This document shows, piece after piece, positions 8,902 through 18,135 of a DNA stretch of 64,000 bases; positions within the stretch are counted from its first letter, which is position 1; every line of letters starts with the position of its first letter. Made by a program: the position numbers and the translations under genes. Source of the DNA: CAWCKS01 sp963763485. GTDB taxonomy: Bacteria > Pseudomonadota > Alphaproteobacteria > Rhizobiales > Xanthobacteraceae. Where the stretch lies: assembly GCA_963763485.1 (NCBI GenBank), contig CAVXOW010000005.1, positions 1-64,000 on the forward strand. The letters are read 5' to 3'. Below the pieces are notes generated by a model, which saw only the letters and a program-made list of their open reading frames with translations, made no database searches and had not been told where the DNA came from.

Positions 8902-9114
8902 TCAATCCTCGTACTTGAACGAGACCTTGAGCTTGGCCCGGTAGGCCTCGACCTTGCCCTTGTCGTCCATCTGCATGTCGAGCTGGACGACCTCGGCGAT
9001 GCGCAGGTCGCGCAGCGTCTTGCTGGCGCGCTCGACGGCGGCGCTGGCCGCCTTCTCCCAGGAGTCCTTGTTCGTGCCCACCAGCTCGATAACTTTGTAA
9101 ACACTATCAGCCAT
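8902..9114 (-). CDS. dodecin family flavin-binding protein
   Basis: 70 residues, the exact family length, with typical blocks DSVYKVIELVGTNKDSWEKA and VEAYRAKLKVSFKYED. The start at 9114 is set by GGAGG five bases upstream. Dodecins form hollow twelve-subunit shells in the cytoplasm that store riboflavin or FMN, or in some bacteria CoA, and limit flavin photochemistry. It appears intact and monocistronic, and is unrelated to the phage-like genes next to it. Confidence 0.93.
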   Translation of the reverse strand: MADSVYKVIELVGTNKDSWEKAASAAVERASKTLRDLRIAEVVQLDMQMDDKGKVEAYRAKLKVSFKYED

Positions 9115-9354
9115 GGCGACCTCCTTCGTTGAACCTGAAGTCGACGAGGGCCGGCGCAAGCAGTTGCACCGCGCCAGCCTGAAGTCTGGAATTTGCGGCG
9201 TTTCTATTGTTGGTGATGCGGGCAGTAACGCGACTATCCTAGCAGTGAAGCGGAGGGATCGGAAGTTCGGCTCTTCCCGCCGCCGCCTGAGATCGCTAGC
9301 CTTGGATGCTAGCCTGGGTGCTATCCTTGGACGGAACCTGCCCCGCGGAACGCC

Positions 9355-11667
9355 ATGACCTCAGCAACAGCCTCGCTCGATCCCGCCCAACACCTGCCCG
9401 ACCTCACCGCCGACGCCGCGATCCGCGGCCTCGCGGCCGACGCAAGTGTGTTCCGCGAGCCGTCGGGCATCCCGCACATCAAGGCGCGCACGGTGACCGA
9501 CGCCTTCGCCGCGCTCGGCTTCGTTCATGCCCAGGATCGGCTCTGGCAAATGGAGGCGCTGTTTCGCCGCGGCACCGGCCGCTATGCCGAGTGGCTCGGC
9601 AAGCGCGCGCTCGCCGGCGACATCCTCGCGCGCCAGCTCAACACCGCCGGCTGTTCGCGGCGCGATTACGCCGTGCTGCGCCCCGACACCAAGGCGATGC
9701 TGGAGGCTTACGCGCGCGGCGTGAATGCATTCATCGCCCTGAAGCGCTGGCCGGTCGAGTACACCGTTCTCAACACCGCGCCGCAGCGCTTCGAGCCTTG
9801 GCACGCCATCGCCATCATGCGGCAGATCGGTTTTCTGATGGGCTCGGTGTGGTGGAAGCTGTGGCGCGCGGCGGCGCTGCCGATCGTTGGCGCGGCGCAG
9901 GTGACGAAACTCCGCTTCGACGACGGTGGCGACGATCTGTTGTGCCTGCCGCCCGGGGAAAAGGGCGGCCGTTATCTCGCCGCGCTCGCCGATCTGAAGC
10001 CTGGCCTTGCGGCGATGCTGGGCGACAAGGCCGATCTCGCCGGCGTCGAGCTTGCCGGCGGCAGCAACAACTGGGCGCTGGCGCCCCAGCGCACCGCGAC
10101 CGGCCGGCCGATCCTCGCCGGCGATCCGCATCGCCAGCTCGAAATGCCGAGCATGTATTATCAGGCGCATCTCGCCTGCGACGAGTTCGATTGCATCGGC
10201 CTCACGGTGCCCGGCGTTCCCGGCTTCCCGCATTTCGGCCACACCGCGCACGTCGCCTGGGGCGTCACCCACGCCTTCGTCGACATCCACGATCTCTATC
10301 TCGAACGCTTCGACGACGGCGCGCAGCGCTGCCTGCATCGCGACAACTGGCTGCCGGTCGCGAGGCGCGAGGAGGACATTTCCGTGCGCGACGGCGATGA
10401 CGTCAAACATCGAGGTCGTCGAAACCCGGCACGGACCGGTGATATCAGGTGACCCTGCCGCCGGCACTGCGATCTCGCTGCGGTCAACGCAGTTCGCCGT
10501 GATCGACAAATCGTTCGATTGCCTGGTGCCGATGCTGAAGGCGACGGGGCTGAACGATTTCTACGAGGCGACGCGCGGCTGGGGCCTGATCGACCACAAC
10601 CTCGTTGCCGCCGACACCGCCGGCCACATCGGCCACCGCGTCCGCGCGCTGGTGCCGAAACGGCCGCGCAGCAATGGCTGGCTGCCGGTGCCGGGCTGGA
10701 CCGGCGAGCACGAATGGCAGGGCATGGTGCCGTTCGAGGACATGCCGTGCCAGATCGATCCGCCTGACGGCATGATCGTCACCGCCAACAACCGCGTCGT
10801 GGCCGAGACCGGCAAGCACTACATGTCGACCGACGCGATGCCGCCGCACCGGGCGCGGCGGATTTCGACGCGGTTGTCGCGGCTGACCAAGGCCACAGTC
10901 GAGGACATGCCGGCGATCCATCGCGATCTCTACAGCATTCCCGGCACCGAGCTGCGCGAACGTCTGCGTAGCGTCAGCGCGACCGGTGAGGCCGAGAAAT
11001 TGCGCAAGCTGATTTTGGCCTGGGACGGCCAGATGAGCGCCGACTTCGAAGGCCGCCGCGGCGTACGCCGCGCTGCGCGCCGCGCTGACCCAGCTGGTGC
11101 TGCAGCACTCGCGCCTGCAACGCGCTGCCGACAGCGCCTATCTGAAAGTGTCGCCCGGCGTGCATCCGCAGAACCAGATCTGGTCGACCATCCCGCAGCT
11201 GATGCGGGCCAACGATCGCACCCTGCTCAAGGACGCGACCTGGGAGGATTTGCTCGCGCAAGCGCTCAACGAAGTTGCCGCGAAGCCACCGACCGAAGTG
11301 TGGGGCGCGATGCATCGCCCGACCGCTGAAACATCAGCTGTCGGCCGCATTCCCCGAGCACGCGGCGATGCTCGACAAGACCTGCGCCGTCTTGAACGGC
11401 GACAACGACACGGTCATGGCCTCGGGCTATCAGCTCAGCAACGGCTTTGCCGCGACCTCGTCGTCACTATCACGCTACGTATTTGACGTCGGCGCCTGGG
11501 ACAATTGCCGCTGGATCGTGTTCCACGGCGCGTCCGGTCACGTCGGCAGTCCGTGGTACCTGAACCAGAACGAGACCTGGGCGAAGGGCGAGCTGATCCC
11601 GATGCTTTACGACTGGGCGAAGATCGAGGCGACCGCCGTGGCGCGGCAAACGCTGAAGCCGAATTGA
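9355..11667 (+). pseudogene. penicillin acylase family protein, three frameshifts
   Basis: An S45-type Ntn-hydrolase. The first frame (9355 to about 10405) has the N-terminal chain (FREPSGIPHIKA, ALGFVHAQDRLWQME) and the autocleavage/nucleophile site GGSNNWAL near residue 237. The protein continues in a second frame (about 10405-11055, NIEVVETRHGPV, VTANNRVV), then a third (about 11055-11325, QNQIWSTIPQLM), and finally in a frame ending at 11667 (SGYQLSNGF, HGASGHVGSPWYLNQ). Three single-base changes would give about 765 residues, normal for the family. Such enzymes hydrolyse amide bonds of acylated compounds, sometimes quorum-sensing lactones. Broken as given. Confidence 0.85.
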
Positions 11668-11690
11668 TTGGCATGAATCCAACCTCGACC

Positions 11691-11830
11691 TCGTCATTCC
11701 GGGACGCGCGTCTTCGCGCGGGCCCGGAATCCATACTCCCTGTCGTGGTTATGGATTCCGGGCTCGCTCGCGGAGCCTGTCATCGGGCCGCGCTTCGCGC
11801 GGACCCGTTGGTTCGCGCCCCGGAATGACG
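11691..11830. repeat. palindromic intergenic repeat, copy 1
   Basis: A 140-base element beginning TCGTCATTCCGGG and ending CCCGGAATGACG. Its inner arms are CCCGGAATCCATA and TATGGATTCCGGG around a short centre (CTCCCTGTCGTGGT). The arms can fold into a large cruciform or a stable RNA hairpin. The same unit occurs at 13460-13588, and its left half at 13099-13149. Confidence 0.85.
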
Positions 11831-11866
11831 GTGCAAGTGGAACACTTCTTCATTCAGGAACCCCCC

Positions 11867-13093
11867 ATGACCCCAACCCTCGGTCCCGTCGATAGCGCGC
11901 TCCGTGAGCGCGCCAAAAAGGTCGTGCCAGGCGGCATGTGGGGCCACATGCGCGCCGAAGGCTTGCCGCCGGGCTACCCGCAGTTTTTTGCGCGCGGCGA
12001 GGGCTGCTATCTCTATGACGTCGACGGCCGGCGCTATCTCGACTTCATGTGCAGCTGGGGGCCAATCGTGCTCGGCCACAAGCATCCGCAGGTCGAAGAG
12101 GCCGTGCGCAGGCAGTCGGCGGCGGGCGACTGCCTCAACGGCCCGACCGCGCGCATGGTCGAACTCGCCGAGCGGCTGGTCGGTCTCGTCACCCATGCCG
12201 AGTGGGCGCTGTTCTCCAAGAACGGCACCGATGCGACCACGACCTGCGTCACGCTGGCGCGCGGCGCCACGGGCAAGCGCAAGATCGTTTTGGCACGCGG
12301 TGCTTACCACGGTGCGGTGCCGTGGTGCACGCCGCATCCGTTCGGCGTCACCTCGGAGGACCGCGCTCACGTGATCTATTGCAAGTATAACGACATCGCG
12401 GGCCTTGAAGATGCGGTGGCGCAGGCTGGCGACGACCTCGCCGGCATTCTCGTCTCCGCCTTTCGCCACGACTACGGCCTCGACCAGGAGCTGCCCGATC
12501 CGGCGTTTGCCGCGCGCACCCGCGCACTTGCCGACGCCAAAGGTGCCGCACTGATCCTCGACGACGTGCGCGCCGGCTTTCGGTTGTCGCTGCACGGCAG
12601 CTGGCATCCGCTCGGCGTGCAGCCGGACTTGAGCGCGTGGAGCAAGGCCATTGCCAACGGCTATCCGCTCGCCGCCGTCACCGGCAACGAGCGCTTCCGC
12701 GACGCCGCGTCAAAGCTTTATGTCACCGGCTCGTTCTGGTGTGGCGCCAACGCAATGGCCGGGGCGATTGCAACACTCGACGTGCTGGAGCGGCACAACG
12801 CGCCGGAACACATGCGCGCCATGGGCCAGCGCCTGCGCGATGGCCTCGCCGCGCAGGCGAAGCGTCACGGTATCGGCATCCGCCAGAGCGGCCCGCCGCA
12901 GATGCCGACGGTGCTGTTCGACGACGACCCGGATTTCGTGAAAGGCTACCGCTTCGTCACCGAAGCGCTGAGCCGCGGCGTTTACCTGCACCCCAAGCAC
13001 AACATGTTCCTGTCGCTCGCGCACACGCCGGCCGACATCGACGCTGCGTTGCAGGTGACGGATGAGGCAATGGCGTCGGTGGCGAAGCTGTGA
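11867..13093 (+). CDS. class III PLP aminotransferase (GSA aminomutase-like)
   Basis: 408 residues from the ATG at 11867. The fold-type I pattern is clear: YLYDVDGRRYLDF near the N-terminus, SKNGTDATTTC phosphate-binding segment, the Asp of LILDDVRAGFR that contacts the pyridine nitrogen, and the Schiff-base lysine in WSKAIANGYPLAA. It is closest in feel to glutamate-1-semialdehyde aminomutase-like aminotransferases of unknown substrate; a true hemL role is less likely given divergent motifs. It follows a broken acylase gene, from which a palindromic repeat separates it, so no operon is implied. Apparently intact. Confidence 0.85.
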   Translation: MTPTLGPVDSALRERAKKVVPGGMWGHMRAEGLPPGYPQFFARGEGCYLYDVDGRRYLDFMCSWGPIVLGHKHPQVEEAVRRQSAAGDCLNGPTARMVELAERLVGLVTHAEWALFSKNGTDATTTCVTLARGATGKRKIVLARGAYHGAVPWCTPHPFGVTSEDRAHVIYCKYNDIAGLEDAVAQAGDDLAGILVSAFRHDYGLDQELPDPAFAARTRALADAKGAALILDDVRAGFRLSLHGSWHPLGVQPDLSAWSKAIANGYPLAAVTGNERFRDAASKLYVTGSFWCGANAMAGAIATLDVLERHNAPEHMRAMGQRLRDGLAAQAKRHGIGIRQSGPPQMPTVLFDDDPDFVKGYRFVTEALSRGVYLHPKHNMFLSLAHTPADIDAALQVTDEAMASVAKL

Positions 13094-13098
13094 GTTGT

Positions 13099-13149
13099 CG
13101 TCATTCCGGGGCGCGCGCAGCGCGAGCCCGGAATCCATAGCCCCTGTCG
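13099..13149. repeat. palindromic repeat, left half interrupted by GIY-YIG gene
   Basis: TCGTCATTCCGGG through CCCGGAATCCATAG and CCCCTGTCG, matching the left half and central CCCTGTCG of copy 1. Where copy 1 continues into its right arm, this copy runs straight into the GIY-YIG gene at 13155. Confidence 0.8.
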
Positions 13150-13154
13150 ATATT

Positions 13155-13442
13155 ATGGCGCACTACGTCTACATGCTTGCGAGCAACAAGCACGGCACCC
13201 TCTATCTCGGTGTGACGAACAATCTTGTCCGGCGAACCAACGAGCACAAAAGCAAGTCGGTCGAGGGCTTCAGCAAGCGCTACGATATCGACAAGCTGGT
13301 CTGGTTCGAGGTTTATGACGACGCCATTAACGCCATCACACGAGAGAAAGAGCTCAAGAAATGGAGGCGTGATTGGAAAATTCGCCTTATCGAAGAGAGC
13401 AATCCCAATTGGGATGATCTATATCCGGGGATCGTTGGTTGA
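13155..13442 (+). CDS. small GIY-YIG endonuclease-domain protein
   Basis: 95 residues that are almost all one GIY-YIG domain: HYVYMLASNKHGTLYLGVTNNLVRR at the N-terminus (VYM...LYLG are the two signature strands; Arg and Tyr present), then a helical part with REKELKKWRR and an NPNWDDLY end typical of the UvrC-like YhbQ group. The ATG lies six bases after the central CCTGTCG of a palindromic repeat, and a full repeat follows 18 bases after the stop. It may be a DNA nuclease acting on such cruciform sequences; the role of this single-domain group is not established. Intact. Confidence 0.85.
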   Translation: MAHYVYMLASNKHGTLYLGVTNNLVRRTNEHKSKSVEGFSKRYDIDKLVWFEVYDDAINAITREKELKKWRRDWKIRLIEESNPNWDDLYPGIVG

Positions 13443-13459
13443 CCAGTGCTTCTATTAAG

Positions 13460-13588
13460 CTCGTCATTCTCGCGCAAACGCACCGCGTTTACGCCGGCGG
13501 CATCGCGAAGCGATGAGCTCGGAATCCATAACCACCACCGTGAGTATGGATTCCGGGCCTGCGCCTTGCGGCGCATCCCGGAATGACG
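13460..13588. repeat. palindromic intergenic repeat, copy 3
   Basis: Starts TCGTCATTC, contains GGAATCCATA and TATGGATTCCGGG inner arms, and ends CCCGGAATGACG. It lies between the GIY-YIG gene and the convergent MHYT-GGDEF-EAL gene and may also act as a hairpin terminator for both. Confidence 0.8.
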
Positions 13589-13618
13589 GTACGCAAATAA
13601 CTTTGGCTCCGCGCTTTC

Positions 13619-15655
13619 TCACGCCACCCGCGCTTCGGCGGCTTTTCCCGTATCCGCAAAAATCATCTCCGGCGGCTGCGGCCGGCCGAGCAGGTAGCCC
13701 TGAGCTTCATCGCAGCCCTCGCGACGCAGCACGGCAAGCTGGTCGCTCGTCTCGACGCCTTCGGCGAGCACCGGAATGTTCAGGCTCTTGCCGAGCGCCA
13801 GCACGGCGCGGACAATTGCCTTCGACTGCGGGCTGCTCTCCACCTCACTCATAAACGAGCGGTCGAGCTTGATCTTGTCGAACGGGAACGAGCGCAGCGT
13901 GTCGAGCGAGGAGTAGCCGGTGCCGAAGTCATCCAGCGCGATGGTGACGCCGAGCGCGCGGATCTGGCGCAGCGTGTGCAGCGTGCGCAACTTGTCGGCG
14001 ATGATGGTCGACTCGGTGATCTCGAGTTCGAGCCGGGCCGGCGACAGTCCCGTCTCCATCAAGATGCGGTGGATCAGGCGCGGCAAGTCGGCATGCGTGA
14101 ACTGTACCGGCGAGAGATTGACGGCGATCTTGTACGGCTTTTTCCAGGACGCCGCCTGCTTGCAGGCTTCGCGCAAGACCCATTCGCCGATCGCCAGGAT
14201 CGATCCGGTTTCCTCGGCAATCGGGATGAACCGCAGCGGCGGGATCATGCCACGCTCGGGGTGGCGCCATCGCAGCAGCACCTCGTAGCCGCAGATCTCA
14301 CCGGTCGTGACAGCGGTTTGAACCTGGTAGTGCAGCTCGAACTGACCGCGCTCGACAGCATGACGGAGGTCGTTGGCGAGGCTGCGGCGGTCGCGCGCCG
14401 CTTCGTCGAGCTTGGGTTCGTAAAAACACACCGCGCGGCCGATTTCGATCTTGGCGCGGTACATCGCGAGATCGGCGTTGCCGATCAGCGCCTCGCGCGT
14501 TGCGCCGTCTTCGGGATAGACCGCAACGCCGATACTGGCGCCCGAGGTCCAGGTGAAATCCTCGATCTCGATCGGCTCGAACAACGCCTTTTCGAGGCGG
14601 CCGACGAAATCGAGCAGGTCGTCCTGGTCGGTAAAGCGCTTGATTGCGCCGAATTCGTCGCCACCGATGCGTGCGGCGAACTCGTCCTGGCCCAGCATCG
14701 CGGAAAGCCGCTCGCCCACGATCTGCAGCGCCTTGTCGCCGGCACCGTGGCCGCGCAGGTCGTTGATCTCCTTGAACCGGTCGAGGTCGATACCGATCAC
14801 CGCGATGTGCCAGCCGTGCTCGGCGGCGGCCCTGATATCGTGGTCGAGATGGTCGGCGAAGCTGGTGCGGTTGGGCAGGCTGGTCAGCGCATCGTTCAGC
14901 GCCATGTGCTGCAGCTTCTGGAAACTTTCCGAGCGCGAATGCTCGTCGACGAGGTAGCTCGCGACGCCGGTGCCGATCACGAACAGTGCCACCGCGACGA
15001 TGGCGACTGCCATGGCCTCGAAGATTGCGGGGTCGGTCGCGTCGACCACCGACAACAGCGGATAGACACTGACCGCAGCCATAGCCGTGAAGTGCAGGAG
15101 CACGATACCGAGCACGAGCAGCGCGATCGCGACGTAGTTCGAGTGAGGCGCCAGCCGCCGGCTCACGACACTCACCGCCGCGACGCTGAAGACGACGGAT
15201 GCCACCAGTGAGGCGACGATATAGGCGGCATCCCATTGCACGATACCGTCGATATGATAGGCGGCCATGCCGGTATAGTGCATGGCGGGAATGGCGAGGC
15301 CGACGACGACGCCGCCGATTTCGGGGGCTAGGCGGTGGCGAACCTGCAAGGCTATGGCGAAGCCAAGGCCGAGGAACGCGATCGCGATCACCAGCGAAAC
15401 CGCTGTCATCAACGGATCGAAGCTGACCGGCGCCTTGGGTTCATAGGCCAGCTCCGCGACGAAATGCGTGCACCACACCGACGAGCCGGCGGCGACGCCG
15501 GTTTGAAACAGCCAGCCCAGGCGCTGCAGTCCGCCGCTTTTCTGCGCCCGCTCGAACAGGCGGAAGGTGACCCAGCAGCCGCTGACGCAAACCGCAGCGG
15601 CGAGCAGCACCAGCCACAAATTGTGTTCGGTGAAGAGGCACGAGATGACGCGCAT
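13619..15655 (-). CDS. MHYT-GGDEF-EAL cyclic-di-GMP protein
   Basis: 678 residues. The N-terminal 240 residues form seven hydrophobic segments with the MHYT metal-binding repeats (WCTHFVAEL, AMHYTGMA, LHFTAMA), an inner-membrane sensor thought to bind copper and sense O2, CO or NO. The GGDEF domain (about 260-410) keeps the active-site motif RIGGDEF, so diguanylate cyclase activity is possible. The EAL domain (about 430-670) reads EVLLRW at the signature instead of EALLRW. It keeps ELEITES, DDFGTGYSSL and KLDRSF plus the late AEGVET, so phosphodiesterase activity is likely. It probably adjusts c-di-GMP in response to a diffusible gas. Apparently intact and transcribed alone. Confidence 0.93.
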   Translation of the reverse strand: MRVISCLFTEHNLWLVLLAAAVCVSGCWVTFRLFERAQKSGGLQRLGWLFQTGVAAGSSVWCTHFVAELAYEPKAPVSFDPLMTAVSLVIAIAFLGLGFAIALQVRHRLAPEIGGVVVGLAIPAMHYTGMAAYHIDGIVQWDAAYIVASLVASVVFSVAAVSVVSRRLAPHSNYVAIALLVLGIVLLHFTAMAAVSVYPLLSVVDATDPAIFEAMAVAIVAVALFVIGTGVASYLVDEHSRSESFQKLQHMALNDALTSLPNRTSFADHLDHDIRAAAEHGWHIAVIGIDLDRFKEINDLRGHGAGDKALQIVGERLSAMLGQDEFAARIGGDEFGAIKRFTDQDDLLDFVGRLEKALFEPIEIEDFTWTSGASIGVAVYPEDGATREALIGNADLAMYRAKIEIGRAVCFYEPKLDEAARDRRSLANDLRHAVERGQFELHYQVQTAVTTGEICGYEVLLRWRHPERGMIPPLRFIPIAEETGSILAIGEWVLREACKQAASWKKPYKIAVNLSPVQFTHADLPRLIHRILMETGLSPARLELEITESTIIADKLRTLHTLRQIRALGVTIALDDFGTGYSSLDTLRSFPFDKIKLDRSFMSEVESSPQSKAIVRAVLALGKSLNIPVLAEGVETSDQLAVLRREGCDEAQGYLLGRPQPPEMIFADTGKAAEARVA

Positions 15656-15941
15656 TGCAGGATTCCGGGTTGCCGCAACGCGTTCCGCAGCTTTGGAGAC
15701 TACGCCGCAGGGTAAGGCGGCAATCTCACGGGCAGATCATAACGATCGATTACGTCCCTCTCCGGGAAATCTGCAATGGATCAACAAGGTTAAGAGTTAG
15801 CAACGTCGCTGCGCGCTTGCCTCTTTCGCAAGCAGGTTGAGTTGAGGTTGCGCGCGATGATCGTCTCTCAGCCGTTGCACGCGATCGCCGATCGTCGGCG
15901 GGCGACCGTTAACCCTCCTGGATGAAGCCACATGCGTCTCT

Positions 15942-17234
15942 TCACGCCACGACCGGCTCGGTGCGTTTCCGCTTGTTGTCGATCGCAAGCGCTGCGAGCG
16001 AGGCGATCAGGCACAGGGCTCCGGCGGCAAAGAACGCCGGCAGATAGGTCGCAAGGAACGTCCGCGACATGCCCGCGGCGAACGCGGCGACAGCGGAGCC
16101 AAGCTGGTGACCGCAGAAGATCCAGCCGAACACGAGGTTGGCGCGCTCGGGGCCAAACTTCTGCGCCGTCAGCTTCACCGTCGGCGGCACGGTTGCGACC
16201 CAGTCGAGCCCGTAGAACACCGCAAACAGCGATAGCCCCAGCAGGTCGAAATTGGTGAACGGCAGGAAGATCAACGACAGCCCGCGCAGGCCGTAATACC
16301 AGAACAGCAGCAGGCGATTGTCGTAGCGGTCCGACAGGTAGCCCGAGCAGATCGTGCCGACGAAATCGAACACGCCCATCGCCGCGAGCAGGGTCGCACC
16401 GCTCGATGCCGGCAGGCCGTAGTCGGCGCACATCGGAATGAGGTGGGTCTGGATCAGGCCAAAGGTGCTGGCACCGCAGATGAAGAAGGTGCCGAACAGG
16501 ATCCAGAACACCGGCGTGCGCGACGCATCCCTCAGCGCGGTGAAGGCGGCGGCCGCGATCGCGTTGCTCGGCGGCGGTGCCGGCGGCTGCGGCTGTGAGC
16601 CGTCGTCGCCATAGGCGCGCAGGCCGACATCGGACGGGCGGTCCAGCATCAGGAGAGCGACCACGATCGCGGCGATTGCGAGCAGCCCGCACATCGCGGC
16701 CAGCGCGATGCGCCAGCCATAGTGCTCCGTAAAACTCGCCAGCGCCGGCAGAAAGATCAATTGCCCGGTCGCGGTGCTCGCCGTCAGCATGCCGACCACA
16801 AGGCCGCGCCGCGCGCTAAACCAGCGCGTCGCCACCGTCGCGCTCAATACCAATGCGGTCATGCCGGTGCCGAAGCCCACGACGACGCCCCACAGCAAGA
16901 TCAATTGCCAGATCCTGGTCATGCCGAGCGACAGCAGCAGGCTGGCGGTGACCACCGAAATCGAGATCATCGCGACGTTGCGCAGGCCGAAGCGGTTGAG
17001 CAGCGCCGCGGTAAACGGCGCCATCAGGCCGAACAGCATCAGGCGGATCGAGACCGCGGTCGAGATTTCCGCGGTGGTCCAGCCAAACTCCTTCTGCAGC
17101 GGCAGGATGAACACGCCGGGTGCCGCGCCGGCGCCCGCGCTCACCAGCGCGGTCAGGAAAGTCACTGCCACCATCACCCAGCCATAGTGGATGTTGCGGC
17201 GGGCGAGGGCTGGCGCGAGCAGCTGCGAAAGCAT
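15942..17234 (-). CDS. MFS transporter (monocarboxylate/oxalate-formate type)
   Basis: 430 residues with about twelve hydrophobic segments split by a Pro-rich cytoplasmic loop (QPQPPAPPPSN, about residues 210-225). NIHYGWVMVAVTF at the start and the GxxSDRYDNR loop between helices 8 and 9 fit the MFS subgroup that includes oxalate/formate and monocarboxylate carriers. The substrate cannot be told. The next gene upstream, divergent at 17618, is a cupin in a sulfur-related set, with no clear link. Intact. Confidence 0.85.
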   Translation of the reverse strand: MLSQLLAPALARRNIHYGWVMVAVTFLTALVSAGAGAAPGVFILPLQKEFGWTTAEISTAVSIRLMLFGLMAPFTAALLNRFGLRNVAMISISVVTASLLLSLGMTRIWQLILLWGVVVGFGTGMTALVLSATVATRWFSARRGLVVGMLTASTATGQLIFLPALASFTEHYGWRIALAAMCGLLAIAAIVVALLMLDRPSDVGLRAYGDDGSQPQPPAPPPSNAIAAAAFTALRDASRTPVFWILFGTFFICGASTFGLIQTHLIPMCADYGLPASSGATLLAAMGVFDFVGTICSGYLSDRYDNRLLLFWYYGLRGLSLIFLPFTNFDLLGLSLFAVFYGLDWVATVPPTVKLTAQKFGPERANLVFGWIFCGHQLGSAVAAFAAGMSRTFLATYLPAFFAAGALCLIASLAALAIDNKRKRTEPVVA

Positions 17235-17617
17235 TTGGCAGTCTTTCTCGTATTCCGGCGGCGATCTTGGGGGCTGCCGCGTGAATTGGTGAAATGATCG
17301 TCGTCATATAATGCGTCGCAGCAAACCGCAACAGGTTGGACGCAGGGCAGGCCTGCGGAGCATCGCATCGTCAGTGGAGCCGCCGATGCAAAATTGTCAC
17401 GCTTGTTTCTCGCGGCTTGCGGCACTGCGCGGGAAGCCCATTCAATCCGGAAGATCAAGCCGGAACGGAGGCAGGCGTCGATCAATCCCGCGCGTACGAG
17501 GCCAGCTCAAGCATTGCCTCGCGCGCCAGCCGTTGCATAATGGCGCCAAGCTAAAGGCCAGGTTCAAGGCCAAGTCCAAAAGACCAAGTCAACGAAAGCG
17601 GCGAAGGGAGAAAACTG
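17235..17617. other. divergent intergenic region
   Basis: 383 bases between the MFS gene (minus) and the cupin gene (plus). A TATAAT at 17307-17312 on the plus strand is the only promoter-like box I see; its -35 is poor. No hairpin or operator is evident. GGGAG precedes the cupin ATG. Confidence 0.4.
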
Positions 17618-18121
17618 ATGTCCTACACGCTTGAGCAATTGAGTGGCGACATCCGCAAGGAGCTGAAGGCGGATGCAGGCCCGGCCGGCAAGCAGGCCGT
17701 GTGCGAGCTGGTCTCGAAGGTGTTGCTCGACAAAGATTTTGTCGCAACGCACCTGACCGCAGAGCAATGCAAGCCCCGCAAGGTGCTTTACGAGGATCCG
17801 GAACTCGGGTTCTGCATCTGCGGCCATGTCTATGAGGGCGCCGCGGCCGGCGCGCCGCACGACCACGGTTCCAGCTGGGCGATCTATGGCCTCGCCGTCG
17901 GCGACACCGAGATGACCGACTGGCGCGTCGTCAAGAAGGGCGAGGGCGATGCCCCGATCCTGGTGGCTCCGGCGAAAACTTATGTCCTGAAGCCGGGCGA
18001 TAGCCATTTTTATGATGTCGGCGTGGTCCATTCGCCGAAGCGAACGGGGCCGACCAAGCTCGTGCGTATCGAGGGCCGCAATCTCGATCACGTCAAGCGC
18101 TCCAACATCAAGGCGGCCTGA
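17618..18121 (+). CDS. cupin, cysteine-dioxygenase-like metal protein
   Basis: 167 residues with a double-stranded beta-helix. The first metal motif is in GAPHDHGSSWAIYG near residues 85-98, and a late His is in GDSHFYDVGVVHS. It resembles predicted metal-dependent enzymes of the COG5553 type, distantly related to cysteine dioxygenase. The next gene, a four-domain rhodanese, begins 15 bases downstream, so the pair is very likely one transcript. That context favours a role in oxidising a thiol or a sulfur intermediate in the cytoplasm, but the substrate is inference. Intact. Confidence 0.75.
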   Translation: MSYTLEQLSGDIRKELKADAGPAGKQAVCELVSKVLLDKDFVATHLTAEQCKPRKVLYEDPELGFCICGHVYEGAAAGAPHDHGSSWAIYGLAVGDTEMTDWRVVKKGEGDAPILVAPAKTYVLKPGDSHFYDVGVVHSPKRTGPTKLVRIEGRNLDHVKRSNIKAA

Positions 18122-18135
18122 GCCAGGACCGCCTT

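Noticed and set aside
9361..10509. 382-codon minus-strand frame
   Set aside because: Shadow of the penicillin acylase gene; the plus strand has clear family motifs.
13976..15211. 411-codon plus-strand frame
   Set aside because: Antisense shadow of the MHYT-GGDEF-EAL gene, with no protein character.
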